Positions 1-9,229 are shown, counted from the first letter of the stretch. The stretch: DNA of 64,000 bases from an uncultured Lachnospiraceae bacterium (GCA_947630925.1 CANRJM010000003.1:1-64000); one strand, 5' to 3'. The notes: generated from the letters alone by a model not told the origin. Program-made: numbers and translations.

Positions 1-56
1 TAATGCTCTTTTTAATTGCAAACTCCCTAAAAATGAAGGTTTAGAAATAAAAAATA

Positions 57-76
57 GGTAGTTATTTGACACTACC
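57..76 (+). promoter_or_regulatory. Leader hairpin ahead of ABC-F gene
   Basis: GGTAGT and ACTACC form a 6-bp stem around an 8-nt loop about 24 nt before the ABC-F start codon. No T-run follows, so it is not a standard terminator. Some ABC-F genes are controlled by leader attenuation, so a regulatory role is possible, but this is inference. The first 56 bases hold nothing else I recognise. Confidence 0.3.
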
Positions 77-99
77 CATTTGGCTTTGGAGGAATTGTT

Positions 100-2073
100 A
101 TGATTTTACAGTGCAGTCATATTCAGAAGACATTTTTAACAGATACGGTTTTATCGGATATATCGTTTCATATCAATGAACAGGAAAAAGCGGCAATTGT
201 CGGTATCAATGGCTCCGGCAAGTCCACTCTCTTAAAAATTATTGTGGGGCAGCTACCTGCGGAGGAAGGCGAAGTCATTCTCGCCAAAGGCACTACGATA
301 GGATATCTGGCGCAAAACCAGGAGTACCATTCGGAACGTACCATTTTAGAAGAAATGCAGGATGCAAAGCCGGAGATTGTGCAATTAGAGAAAAAAATGG
401 CTGCTTTATCCGCACAGATGGAGCATATGCAGGAGGAAGAACTGCAAAAATCAATCCGGCAATTTGACGCAATGCAGCATCGCTTTGAACAACTAAACGG
501 CTATGCTTATCAGAGTGAGCTGGTTGGCGTGCTAAAAGGACTTGGCTTTGATACGGAAGATTTCGGGAAACCGGTAACATCTCTGTCCGGCGGCGAAAAG
601 ACAAGGGTTTCTCTTGCAAAAATGCTTTTGACCGCACCGGACTTAATCATTTTGGACGAGCCGACCAACCATCTGGACTTAAACGCGGTTCACTGGCTGG
701 AAGGCTATCTGGCGCAATATCCCGGAGCTGTTTTAATTGTCGCGCACGACCGCTATTTTTTAGATAAGATTGTTACAAAGATAATTGAAATCAGGCAAAG
801 CCATGCCATGGTCTATTCGGGCAATTATACCGCCTATGCACAGAAGAGACAGGCAATCCTCGAAACACAGATGAAGCATTATCTCAATCAACAGGCAGAA
901 ATCAAACATCAGAAAGATGTAATCGCCAAACTGAAACAATTTAACCGGGAAAAATCTGTGAAACGCGCCGAAAGCCGTGAAAAACAATTGGAAAAAATCG
1001 AACGGATAGAAAAACCAATGGACGAAACAACGGATATGAAACTATTTTTTTCGCCGGCGCTCCAAAGCGGAAATGATGTTTTAGATGTGAAGGACCTTTC
1101 TAAGGGTTTTCATGGCACTACGCTCTTTTCCCATATTCACTTTTCTGTGAAACGAGGCGAACATATTGCCATAATTGGAGAGAATGGCTCCGGAAAAACC
1201 ACGCTTTTAAAAATCATCAACGGACTCCTGCCGCCGGACGACGGCTCATTTACGCTTGGGACAAATGTTGAGATTGGCTATTATGATCAGGAACATCATG
1301 TATTACATATGGAAAATACCATCTTTGAGGAGATACAAAACGCCTATCCTCACATGACGAATACGGAAATCCGCAATGTACTTGCCGCCTTTCTCTTTAC
1401 GGAAGATGATGTATTTATGAAGATCAAAAATTTAAGCGGCGGAGAGCGGGGCAGGGTTTCCCTCGCAAAGCTCATGCTTTCCGATGCGAATTTCCTGATT
1501 CTGGACGAGCCGACCAATCACTTGGATATTGATACAAAAGCGATCCTGGAAAATGCGATAAATCAATTTGAAGGCACTGTATTATATGTTTCCCACGACC
1601 GCTATTTTATCAATACCACGGCGCACCGTATCCTGGATTTAACCGGACATACGCTGTTAGATTATATTGGAAATTATGATTATTATTTAGAGAAAAAGGA
1701 AGATGTAGAAGCCGCTTATTTCCATCGCACCGAAAAGAGCCCGGCCAACTCTGCAAACCGTCCATCCGCCCCGGATGCCGTTAGCGGGCAGACTGCTTCT
1801 GCCATAAGCCGTTCCAAACTTTCCTGGCAGCAGCAAAAAGAGGAGCAGGCCCGTATCCGTAAGCTCAAAAATGCTTTGAAAAAGATTGAACAGGAAATTG
1901 ATGCATTAGAGAGCCGCAACGAAGCCCTGGACGCCGCTCTGTTGGATCCAGGCAACATGACAAATTCCGTAAAATTGCAGGAACTGACAACAAAAAGAGC
2001 CGAGAATGATTCCCGGCTCGAAGAACTCATGAATGAATGGGAAGAAAAAAGCACGCTTTTGGAAAATACGTAA
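100..2073 (+). CDS. ABC-F family ATPase (YdiF-like)
   Basis: Soluble ABC-F protein of 657 aa with two ATPase domains and no membrane segments. Family members bind the ribosomal E site and rescue stalled translation or protect against antibiotics. Domain 1 has Walker A GINGSGKST near residue 36, signature LSGGEKTR and Walker B ILDEPTNHLD. Domain 2 has GENGSGKTT, LSGGERGR and ILDEPTNHLD, so both sites look active. The charged linker between them is the ribosome-contacting region. A C-terminal coiled coil (about 570-650) resembles that of YdiF/Uup types. The start ATG follows a GGAGGAATTGTT ribosome binding site. It converges with the deaminase gene, leaving a gap of only 5 bases. Whether it confers drug resistance cannot be told from the sequence. 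Confidence 0.93.
   Translation: MILQCSHIQKTFLTDTVLSDISFHINEQEKAAIVGINGSGKSTLLKIIVGQLPAEEGEVILAKGTTIGYLAQNQEYHSERTILEEMQDAKPEIVQLEKKMAALSAQMEHMQEEELQKSIRQFDAMQHRFEQLNGYAYQSELVGVLKGLGFDTEDFGKPVTSLSGGEKTRVSLAKMLLTAPDLIILDEPTNHLDLNAVHWLEGYLAQYPGAVLIVAHDRYFLDKIVTKIIEIRQSHAMVYSGNYTAYAQKRQAILETQMKHYLNQQAEIKHQKDVIAKLKQFNREKSVKRAESREKQLEKIERIEKPMDETTDMKLFFSPALQSGNDVLDVKDLSKGFHGTTLFSHIHFSVKRGEHIAIIGENGSGKTTLLKIINGLLPPDDGSFTLGTNVEIGYYDQEHHVLHMENTIFEEIQNAYPHMTNTEIRNVLAAFLFTEDDVFMKIKNLSGGERGRVSLAKLMLSDANFLILDEPTNHLDIDTKAILENAINQFEGTVLYVSHDRYFINTTAHRILDLTGHTLLDYIGNYDYYLEKKEDVEAAYFHRTEKSPANSANRPSAPDAVSGQTASAISRSKLSWQQQKEEQARIRKLKNALKKIEQEIDALESRNEALDAALLDPGNMTNSVKLQELTTKRAENDSRLEELMNEWEEKSTLLENT
1992..2019 (-). 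terminator. Minus-strand terminator inside the ABC-F gene
   Basis: Read on the minus strand, GAGCCG and CGGCTC close a stem extended by GAAT/ATTC and one G.U pair, followed by TTTTTG. It lies inside the last codons of the plus-strand ABC-F gene and about 60 bases past the stop of the minus-strand deaminase gene. It is the natural end of the purine-salvage operon. Confidence 0.7.
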
Positions 2074-2078
2074 TCCGT

Positions 2079-3359
2079 TTATCCCTCTTTTTTCATGCGC
2101 GCAATGCACTCGTTTACCTTTGCATAGACCTCTTCCGGTTCTATCCCAAACAGGAAACTGCCATCCTGATATAAAATTTTTCCGGCAACCATCGCCATCC
2201 TGATATTCTGTTTGCTGCCGCTATAGACAATATTTTTCTTAATATTATTGATTGGCTGCATATTGGGCTGATGTAAATCGACCATAATCAAATCGGCATA
2301 TTTCCCCTCCGCCAGAATGTCGCAATCGTCTAATCCCATAACACGCGCGCCTCCAACGGTTGCCATCGTAAGTACCTCCTGCGCATCTACGGCAGAGGCA
2401 TCCTTTAATGAAACTTTTTGCAGTCCCGTTACCAGGAACATCTCCCGGAACATATCCAGACAATTATTGCTTGCCGGCCCGTCCGTACCGATCGCCAGAT
2501 CGATTCCCATATCTAATATTTTCTTGATTGGCGCAATGCCGCTTGCTAGCTTTAGATTGGAGGATGGGTTCGTTACAATCCGGATTCCCCTCTCTTTACA
2601 GATATCCAAATCCTCCTGCGTCATATGCACGCAGTGAAATCCGCCTCCGCCATAGGCAAACATGCCGAGCGAATCCAAAAACGCAGTCGGCGTCTTTCCA
2701 TAACGTTCGATACAATCTGCCACTTCTTGTTCCGTCTCCGAATTATGCGTATAAACCGGCGCTTTGTACCGTTTCCCCAACGCTGCCATTTCCTCCAGGA
2801 TTTCCCGTTTTGTCGTATACTCTGCATGAAAACCAAGCTGATAGGAAATCAACGGGTCGTAATCATTAAAATGCCGGTATTCCTCTTCGATTTCCCTGAC
2901 TGTACCCCCAAAATCATTGATACTGCCGCAAAGTACCGTGCGAAAGCCAGAATCCACAGAGGCTTTGGCATTTGCTTCATTCTTCATATACATATCAAAA
3001 TTTGCCGTAATGCCGCTTGTTAAATACTCCATATTGGCAAGCATGGCAAACCAATAAACGGCTTCTTCCGTCAGTTTCGCCTCCATCGGAAAAACCTGCT
3101 GATACAGCCACTCCTGCAGCGGCAGGTCATCTGCGTAGGAGCGTAAGAATGTCATAGCCGAATGCGTATGCGCATTTTTAAATCCCGGCATAATCAGATT
3201 TTTCTCTGCATCAATCTCCTTGTCCCATTTTATGTCGTCTGAATGTTTTTCCTTGCCAAGATAGGTAATCCTATCTCCCTGTATCTGTATTTCGCCCTCC
3301 AGTATCTCGCAATGAGCCTCCATCGTCAAAATGCGGGCATTGTAAATTCTAATATTCAA
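2079..3359 (-). CDS. mtaD: S-adenosylhomocysteine / methylthioadenosine deaminase
   Basis: Amidohydrolase of about 426 aa that deaminates adenine-containing nucleosides such as SAH or MTA in the cytoplasm. Metal-site motifs are present: AHTHSAM near the N-terminus, HNSETEQE, HCVHMT and GTDGPASNN. The start is a TTG at 3359, preceded 6 bases upstream by AAAGGAG that lies in the last codons of the upstream phosphorylase gene. A TTG further out at 3383 would put this ribosome binding site inside the coding region. It is the last gene of the operon with the AbiEi-like gene and purine nucleoside phosphorylase, one base after the latter's stop. The exact substrate (SAH, MTA, adenosine or guanine) cannot be fixed from motifs alone. 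Confidence 0.85.
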   Translation of the reverse strand: MNIRIYNARILTMEAHCEILEGEIQIQGDRITYLGKEKHSDDIKWDKEIDAEKNLIMPGFKNAHTHSAMTFLRSYADDLPLQEWLYQQVFPMEAKLTEEAVYWFAMLANMEYLTSGITANFDMYMKNEANAKASVDSGFRTVLCGSINDFGGTVREIEEEYRHFNDYDPLISYQLGFHAEYTTKREILEEMAALGKRYKAPVYTHNSETEQEVADCIERYGKTPTAFLDSLGMFAYGGGGFHCVHMTQEDLDICKERGIRIVTNPSSNLKLASGIAPIKKILDMGIDLAIGTDGPASNNCLDMFREMFLVTGLQKVSLKDASAVDAQEVLTMATVGGARVMGLDDCDILAEGKYADLIMVDLHQPNMQPINNIKKNIVYSGSKQNIRMAMVAGKILYQDGSFLFGIEPEEVYAKVNECIARMKKEG

Positions 3360-3360
3360 C

Positions 3361-4212
3361 CTAATCTCCTTTCCGTTCTGCAATATTCTGAATGACCTCT
3401 GTTACCAGCTTCTTAAATAATGGCGCGACGCGGTCTGCAGTCGCCTGTACCTCTGCATGGGACAACGGCGTTGCAGAAATGCCGCATCCCATATTGGAAA
3501 TGCAGGAAATGCCGCATATCTTCATCCCCATATGATTTGCCGCAATCGCTTCACAGGCAGTACTCATTCCCACGGCGTCGGCTCCCAGCGTACGGCACAT
3601 GCGTACCTCCGCAGGCGACTCATAGTTCGGCCCGGTCAACTGGATATAAACTCCCTCCTGCAGTGGAATATCTAACAGAGCCGCTGTTTTTTTAATAACG
3701 TTTTGCAGCTCACGGTCATAAATATCGCTCATATCCGGAAAACGGACGCCGAGTTCCTCGATATTTGCCCCAATCAATGGCGACGGAACAAAATTGGCAA
3801 TCTGATCTTTGATCAGCATAAAATCGCCGGCACGAAACGAAGGATTGATTCCGCCGGATGCGTTTGTCAGGAAAAGGACCTCTGCCCCCATAAGCTTCAT
3901 TAAACGGATTGGCAGCACAACATCACTGATATCGTATCCCTCATAATAATGAACGCGTCCTTTCATGCATACCACCGGAACTTCCTTTACATAACCGAAA
4001 ATATATTTCCCCTCATGGCCGGCAACCGTAGAAACCGGAAAGCCTTCAATGTCACTGTATTGCAGTTCCGCCTCTACCTGAATGCCATCGGCATAATCTC
4101 CAAGACCTGACCCCAAGACCAACGCAATCTTAGGAGTAAAATCCACCTGCTTTTTCACGCATTCATAACAATGAATCAGTTTATCATATCCGTTTTCCAT
4201 CTTATTTTTCAT
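3361..4212 (-). CDS. punA: Purine nucleoside phosphorylase (trimeric type)
   Basis: Phosphorolytic cleavage of inosine/guanosine to base and ribose-1-phosphate; 283 aa, the usual size for trimeric family 2 enzymes. Motifs seen: LVLGSGLGDYAD (phosphate loop), HEGKYIFG, RVHYYEGY, NASGGIN, GPNYESPAE and GADAVGMST (purine site). The ATG at 4212 overlaps the TGA of the AbiEi-like gene as ATGA and is preceded by GAGGAGG, so the two genes are translationally coupled. The downstream deaminase supplies hypoxanthine-type nucleosides, consistent with a salvage operon. Confidence 0.93.
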   Translation of the reverse strand: MKNKMENGYDKLIHCYECVKKQVDFTPKIALVLGSGLGDYADGIQVEAELQYSDIEGFPVSTVAGHEGKYIFGYVKEVPVVCMKGRVHYYEGYDISDVVLPIRLMKLMGAEVLFLTNASGGINPSFRAGDFMLIKDQIANFVPSPLIGANIEELGVRFPDMSDIYDRELQNVIKKTAALLDIPLQEGVYIQLTGPNYESPAEVRMCRTLGADAVGMSTACEAIAANHMGMKICGISCISNMGCGISATPLSHAEVQATADRVAPLFKKLVTEVIQNIAERKGD

Positions 4213-4826
4213 CTTATTTTTCCCTCCTCTAAACCGGTGCGGACAATCTTACCAACGCGCATGGCGTCTGCATATGCATACAAGCGCTCTAACTGCTTAT
4301 GATTGCTTTTCATATAGTTTGTGATAATCTCCGAAACCTGTTTCTTTCCAATATCCTTACGAAAGCGTATGGCGTCGCAGACACTGCGCTCTACGCCGTA
4401 TACCCGTATCGGCCCGCAGGAAGTATCGACTGTCTGTAATTCCTGCTCAAACGCCAGATTGGAATAATAGTGCCTGGTAATCGGAAACGAAAAGCGCATC
4501 CGGGAACGATCGGTCTTCAATGTCGCAACGGACAGCTTTTTCGGCTCTTTTTTTATCAGACCGTGATAATAACAGGCGCTGTCTGCACAAATCACTGCTT
4601 TGGGATGAGACCGGCATACTTCGATCATCTTATAATATTCCGGTTTTCCATGTTCCCTGTCGACTAACCAGTAATGCCCGTGCGATACCTTTTCCAGGAT
4701 ACCGTCCGTCAAAAGCTGTTTAACCTGAATCGTGGTAATTTTTTCCTCCCTTAGCTGCGCTGCGCTTAAATACCCATGATTCGCTTCAAATAATTTGATA
4801 ATCCGCTCATATGTTTCCTGTAGCAT
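4209..4826 (-). CDS. AbiEi-like antitoxin-domain regulator, orphan
   Basis: About 205 aa. The N-terminal winged-helix-like region (YERIIKLFEANHGYLSAAQLRE) followed by a core with SHGHYWL and VYGVERSVCDAIRFRKDIG fits the AbiEi antitoxin / transcriptional regulator family. The start ATG at 4826 has a GGAGGAAGG ribosome binding site. A longer reading from 4919 is rejected because the likely promoter -10 at 4876-4881 lies inside it. AbiEi normally precedes the nucleotidyltransferase toxin AbiEii. Here it is coupled to purine nucleoside phosphorylase instead, so a role as a local transcriptional regulator is the better guess. Confidence 0.75.
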   Translation of the reverse strand: MLQETYERIIKLFEANHGYLSAAQLREEKITTIQVKQLLTDGILEKVSHGHYWLVDREHGKPEYYKMIEVCRSHPKAVICADSACYYHGLIKKEPKKLSVATLKTDRSRMRFSFPITRHYYSNLAFEQELQTVDTSCGPIRVYGVERSVCDAIRFRKDIGKKQVSEIITNYMKSNHKQLERLYAYADAMRVGKIVRTGLEEGKIR

Positions 4827-4875
4827 CCCTTCCTCCTTCCATCCGATACGCATGTAAAGATTGCTTTTCTTCCCC

Positions 4876-4881
4876 ATTATA
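4876..4881 (-). promoter_or_regulatory. Extended -10 promoter of AbiEi-punA-mtaD operon
   Basis: On the minus strand TGT-TATAAT is an extended -10 element about 50 bases before the 4826 ATG. The -35 is weak, as is common for extended -10 promoters. Confidence 0.55.
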
Positions 4882-4905
4882 ACATATACGGATATTTTAG
4901 GAAAC

Positions 4906-4951
4906 AAAAAACCGTACATTTATTTTCATTCCCAAATGTACGGCTTTTTTT
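4906..4951 (-). terminator. Terminator of the ABC exporter operon
   Basis: A 10-bp stem CCGTACATTT/AAATGTACGG is flanked by A-runs on one side and T-runs on the other, so it could work in both directions. It lies directly after the stop of the exporter gene on the minus strand. Confidence 0.85.
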
Positions 4952-4952
4952 C

Positions 4953-6869
4953 TTAACCCGCCAGATCGTTCTTTTCCTTGCCTGTATAAAGCTGATAATA
5001 TTTGCCCTGTTTTTCAATAAGTTCGTCATGCGTTCCGCGCTCAATAATCCTGCCGTCCTCTAACACCATGATACAGTCGCTGTTGCGTACCGTAGACAGC
5101 CGGTGCGCAATGACAAATGTTGTCCTGCCGCTCATTAGCCGGTCCATTCCCTGCTGTACCAGTTTTTCCGTTCTGGTATCAATAGATGAGGTCGCCTCAT
5201 CCAGGATCAGTACCGGCGGGTCTGCAATCGCTGCTCTTGCAATCGCCAATAACTGCCTCTGTCCCTGACTTAAACTGGCGCCGTCTCCGGTAAGCATTGT
5301 ATCGTAACCTTCCGGCAGTCTTTTAATAAAGCTGTGCGCATTGGCAAGCTTTGCCGCCTTTACTACCTCTTCATGCGTTGCTCCCAGCTTACCGTAACGG
5401 ATATTTTCCTCAACTGTTCCGGTAAACAGATGGGTATCCTGCAGCACTACGCCAAGCGAGCGCCGCAAATCCTTTTTCTTAATCTTATTGACATTGATAT
5501 CGTCATACCGGATTTTTCCGTCCTGAATATCATAAAAACGGTTAATCAGATTGGTAATCGTCGTCTTGCCGGCGCCCGTCGCGCCTACAAAGGCAATTTT
5601 CTGCCCTTCCTTTGCATACAGTTCAATGTCATGCAGAACGATTTTATCATCATGATACCCAAAATCTACATGATCAAAAACCACCTTGCCCTTTAACCTC
5701 TGATAGGTAATCGTATCGCTTTCTTTATGATAATGCTTCCATGCCCATATACCGGTTCTTTCTATACTTTCTTCCAAACTTCCGTCTTCTTTTTCTTTTG
5801 CATTTACTAACTCTACATAGCCGTTATCCGCCTCCGGTTCTTCATCCAACAAACGGAAAATCCTCTCCGCGCCCGCAAGCGCCATGACGATTGCATTTAA
5901 CTGCTGGCTGATTTGGTTGATTGGCATATTAAAAGACTTATTGAAGGTCAAAAAACTGACTAAGCCGCCAATGGTAAGCCCCATAACATGTTTCAAAGCA
6001 AGCATGCCGCCTGTAATCGCACACAGTACGTAACTGATATTGCCAATCTGCGCATTGATCGGCGCTAAAATATTTGCACATTTGTTTGCATGATCTGCAC
6101 TTTCAAAAAGCTTTTCATTTCTCTCATCAAATCCTTTACAGCTCTCTTCCTCATGGCAGAACACTTTTATGACTTTCTGTCCGCTGATCATCTCTTCAAT
6201 ATATCCGTTCAATGCGCCGATATCTTTCTGCTGCGCCACAAAATAGGAGCCGCTCAATCCGGCAACCTTTTTCGTAATCAGCAATGTTACGGCGACCATA
6301 ATCAGCGTAACAACAGTCAAAGGAATGCTCAGCACAAGCATACAGGTAAAGACGCTCACTATCGTTACCATGCTGTTAATAGACTGAGGAATGCTCTGGC
6401 TGATCATCTGACGCAGCGTATCAATATCATTGGTATACATTGACATAATATCCCCATGCGAATGTATGTCAAAATATTGAATCGGCAGCATCTGCATCTT
6501 ATAAAACATCTCATCACGCAATTTTCGCAGCGTTCCCTGCGTTACTATTACCATGATACGGCTTTGGATATATCCCGCAATCACGCCGACGCCATAAAAG
6601 GCAGCAACCTGAGTTAACCGCCGCAGCAGCGGGGAAAAATCCGGCTGCTTTGCTCTGGTAAGCGGTTCAATATAATCATCAATCAAGGTCTGGATAAACA
6701 TAGTTCCCTGCACGTTTGCAAGCACGCCTATGATGATACACAGGAATACGGCGATACAATGCGCCGTATACTGTTTCAGTACATATTTCATCAACCGGAC
6801 AAATAATTTACCCGGATTTTTTATTTTGGGTCTTGCTCCCATCGGCCTTCTTCTTCCCGGTCCATTCAT
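4953..6869 (-). CDS. ABC exporter half-transporter with canonical ATPase site (BmrD/LmrD-like)
   Basis: 638 aa: an N-terminal six-helix exporter domain (about 25-330), an insert around 360-400, then an ATPase domain. Walker A is GATGAGKTT and Walker B is LILDEATSSID with the catalytic Glu. The ABC signature is LSQGQ rather than LSGGQ. It pairs with the neighbouring half-transporter three bases upstream, whose Walker B has Asp in place of Glu. This gives the asymmetric pair of ATP sites known from heterodimeric multidrug exporters such as BmrCD and TM287/288. The start ATG at 6869 follows GGAGG at the end of the upstream gene. The substrate is unknown. Confidence 0.9.
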   Translation of the reverse strand: MNGPGRRRPMGARPKIKNPGKLFVRLMKYVLKQYTAHCIAVFLCIIIGVLANVQGTMFIQTLIDDYIEPLTRAKQPDFSPLLRRLTQVAAFYGVGVIAGYIQSRIMVIVTQGTLRKLRDEMFYKMQMLPIQYFDIHSHGDIMSMYTNDIDTLRQMISQSIPQSINSMVTIVSVFTCMLVLSIPLTVVTLIMVAVTLLITKKVAGLSGSYFVAQQKDIGALNGYIEEMISGQKVIKVFCHEEESCKGFDERNEKLFESADHANKCANILAPINAQIGNISYVLCAITGGMLALKHVMGLTIGGLVSFLTFNKSFNMPINQISQQLNAIVMALAGAERIFRLLDEEPEADNGYVELVNAKEKEDGSLEESIERTGIWAWKHYHKESDTITYQRLKGKVVFDHVDFGYHDDKIVLHDIELYAKEGQKIAFVGATGAGKTTITNLINRFYDIQDGKIRYDDINVNKIKKKDLRRSLGVVLQDTHLFTGTVEENIRYGKLGATHEEVVKAAKLANAHSFIKRLPEGYDTMLTGDGASLSQGQRQLLAIARAAIADPPVLILDEATSSIDTRTEKLVQQGMDRLMSGRTTFVIAHRLSTVRNSDCIMVLEDGRIIERGTHDELIEKQGKYYQLYTGKEKNDLAG

Positions 6870-6872
6870 ATA

Positions 6873-8624
6873 CTAATCCTCCTTTCCCGGCTCATCAAAA
6901 TCGCCGCTTCCTCCCATTTGGGATTCATATACTTCCCGGTAGATTTCATTGTTTTGCAAAAGTTCCTCCGGTGTCCCAAACCCATTGACCTGACCGTCTT
7001 CCATTACAATAATCCGATTGCATTCTGCAACGCTGGAAACTCTCTGCGCAATGATAAACTTTGTTGTCCCGGGGATTTCCTCCATAAACGCCTTTCTGAT
7101 CTTAGCGTCCGTAGCCGTATCTACCGCGCTTGTCGAATCATCTAAAATCAAAATCTTTGGTTTCTTCAACAAAGCTCTTGCAATGCAGATACGCTGCTTC
7201 TGCCCTCCGGAGACATTCGTACCGCCCTGTTCAATATATGTATCATAGCCCTTCGGCATCTTCTGTATAAATTCATCTGCACAGGCAAGCTGACAAACCC
7301 TGATACATTCTTCCCTGCTCGCAGTCTGGTCTCCCCAACGAAGGTTCTCTAAAATCGTTCCGCTAAACAAGACATTTTTCTGCAGCACGACGGCGACTTC
7401 ATTACGAAGGGCTTCCAGATCATACGTTCTGACGTCGCGTCCGCCGACTAAAACGCTTCCCTGGTCTGCATCATACAAACGGCTGATTAAGTTTACCAGA
7501 CTCGATTTGGCGCTTCCGGTCCCGCCGATGATACCAATCGTCTCTCCGGAATGAATGGTAAGATTGATATCCTTTAGTACAAAATCCGAAGCTTCTTTGT
7601 GATAACGAAAAGAAACATGGTCGAATACCACGGAACCATTTTCGACTTCCATAACCGGATTTTCCGGATTTGTAATATCCGGCTTCTCATTCAGCACCTC
7701 GGTAACGCGCTCTGCGCTCGCAATACTCAAAGTGACCATTACAAAGATCATGGACAGCATCATCAGGCTCATTAAGATATTCATACAATATGCAAGCAGA
7801 GAAGTTAAATTACCGGTTGTCATTGAAGAACTGACAATCATATTCGCTCCCAGCCAGCTAATCAGAAGAATACAGGAATATACCGTAAACTGCATAATGG
7901 GGTTATTTAATATAATCAGGTTCTCCGCTTTTACAAACATTTTATAAATATTGGCGCTGGCATGAGAAAATTTTTCCTTTTCATATTCCTCTCTCGCATA
8001 TGCCTTGACGACACGAATCGCAGAGACATTTTCCTGCACGCTTTCATTTAATTTATCATATTTTCTGAAAACCTGATTAAAATACTTCATAGTCCTCCGT
8101 ATCAGGAAAAAGAGAACAATGCCCAGAAAGAAGACGGCAACCACATATACGCCCGCTACTTTGGCATTTACGTAAAAAGCCATAACCATGGCGCAGATCA
8201 GGCTTGCCGGCGCTCTCATGCACATCCGCAAAATCATCTGATATGCATTTTGAAGGTTTGTAACATCAGTTGTCAGTCTGGTAACCAAACCGGAAGTACT
8301 AAATTTATCAATATTAGAAAAGCTAAATGTCTGGATGTTGTCATACATTGCTTTTCGGATGTTTCTGGCAAAACCGGCGGAAGCCCTTGCGCCATATTTT
8401 CCTCCCAAAATGCCAGTGAAAAGACCCATAGCGGCCATAGCCACCATCACGCCTCCCACCAGACAAATATGTCCCATATCGCTCTTTTTAACGCCATCAT
8501 CAATAATGGAAGCCATCAAAAGCGGAATCAGCGTTTCAAATAAAACTTCCAAAATCATAAACACAGGCGTCAAAATAGAATCCTTTTTAAATTCCTTAAT
8601 TTGAGCCCCAAGTGTTTTTAGCAT
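6873..8624 (-). CDS. ABC exporter half-transporter with degenerate ATPase site (BmrC/LmrC-like)
   Basis: 583 aa with a six-helix transmembrane domain (about 15-310) and a C-terminal ATPase domain. Walker A reads GGTGSAKSS, the signature is VSGGQKQR, and Walker B ends ILDDSTSAVD, so the catalytic Glu is Asp. In the heterodimer this degenerate Walker pair faces the partner's LSQGQ, while its own normal VSGGQ completes the partner's active site. The ATG at 8624 follows GGAAGG, 14 bases after the DUF5721 stop, so it is the middle gene of a three-gene operon. Confidence 0.9.
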   Translation of the reverse strand: MLKTLGAQIKEFKKDSILTPVFMILEVLFETLIPLLMASIIDDGVKKSDMGHICLVGGVMVAMAAMGLFTGILGGKYGARASAGFARNIRKAMYDNIQTFSFSNIDKFSTSGLVTRLTTDVTNLQNAYQMILRMCMRAPASLICAMVMAFYVNAKVAGVYVVAVFFLGIVLFFLIRRTMKYFNQVFRKYDKLNESVQENVSAIRVVKAYAREEYEKEKFSHASANIYKMFVKAENLIILNNPIMQFTVYSCILLISWLGANMIVSSSMTTGNLTSLLAYCMNILMSLMMLSMIFVMVTLSIASAERVTEVLNEKPDITNPENPVMEVENGSVVFDHVSFRYHKEASDFVLKDINLTIHSGETIGIIGGTGSAKSSLVNLISRLYDADQGSVLVGGRDVRTYDLEALRNEVAVVLQKNVLFSGTILENLRWGDQTASREECIRVCQLACADEFIQKMPKGYDTYIEQGGTNVSGGQKQRICIARALLKKPKILILDDSTSAVDTATDAKIRKAFMEEIPGTTKFIIAQRVSSVAECNRIIVMEDGQVNGFGTPEELLQNNEIYREVYESQMGGSGDFDEPGKED

Positions 8625-8638
8625 AAAAACCTTCCTTT

Positions 8639-9133
8639 CTATTCTTCATAAGATATTTTTAACCGTTTCAATAACTGTTTTACTGCAAGATCCCAAGTAT
8701 GTTCCGCCATCTTATCTATGATAAACTCTTTTTGTGAAATCCCTGTGACAAGAGATAATTTTCCTTTCTCAAAACGGAAATGCAGAAATAAATCAATCTG
8801 ATGCGTTTTTACCATTTGAAGCACGCCGGAATCCTCCAGATAACGTTCTGCTCCATCCGGACATAATTTTAACATAACCGAAAAAAAAGAAGGCGGCTTT
8901 TTCCCTTTGATCAACTGAAAAACGGACGGCTTTATTTCCCTCCAGAAAAGCAGTCTGGGAAATCCTTCCTCCCGCTGCTCCGAATCATACCAGTCCATAT
9001 TCCTTCTGCCATTGATTTTTATGGATGCATACGTAACGGCATGGACTTCTTCCAAAAAAAAATTGTCAAACTCTTCCTGAAGCAGCAATTGCGCCATAGT
9101 ATCCTTAATATCTAATATGCTCAATGCAATCAT
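8639..9133 (-). CDS. DUF5721 family protein
   Basis: About 164 aa, soluble and without a known function. The pattern MIALSILDIKDTMAQLLL, then FDNFFLEEV, then a KPSVFQLIKGKKPP stretch matches what I recall of the DUF5721 family of Lachnospiraceae. The ATG at 9133 is chosen over the one at 9154 because AGAAGGATTTT directly precedes it. It heads the operon with the ABC exporter pair, but this does not by itself show a role in export. Confidence 0.75.
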   Translation of the reverse strand: MIALSILDIKDTMAQLLLQEEFDNFFLEEVHAVTYASIKINGRRNMDWYDSEQREEGFPRLLFWREIKPSVFQLIKGKKPPSFFSVMLKLCPDGAERYLEDSGVLQMVKTHQIDLFLHFRFEKGKLSLVTGISQKEFIIDKMAEHTWDLAVKQLLKRLKISYEE

Positions 9134-9166
9134 AAAATCCTTCTTTCTGTACATACTAACTCTTAC

Positions 9167-9229
9167 GACAAAGTAACTACAATGAGAATGCCATTCTATT
9201 GCAATCCGTTGTAGAGGAATTGCTTTGTC
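9167..9229. repeat. 63-bp nested inverted-repeat element
   Basis: Outer arms GACAAAG/CTTTGTC and inner arms CTACAA/TTGTAG enclose a smaller GAATG-C-CATTC hairpin. It lies between the divergent DUF5721 and Cys-rich genes. It could be a structured leader of the exporter operon, a small RNA or a tiny MITE-like repeat; there is nothing here that decides. Confidence 0.55.

Noticed and set aside
2317-2637. Plus-strand frames inside the deaminase gene
   Set aside because: Complementary shadow of the amidohydrolase coding sequence.
4827-4919. Upstream start (MYGFLFP...) for the AbiEi-like gene
   Set aside because: A TATAAT promoter element lies inside this stretch and the ATG at 4826 has a far better ribosome binding site.
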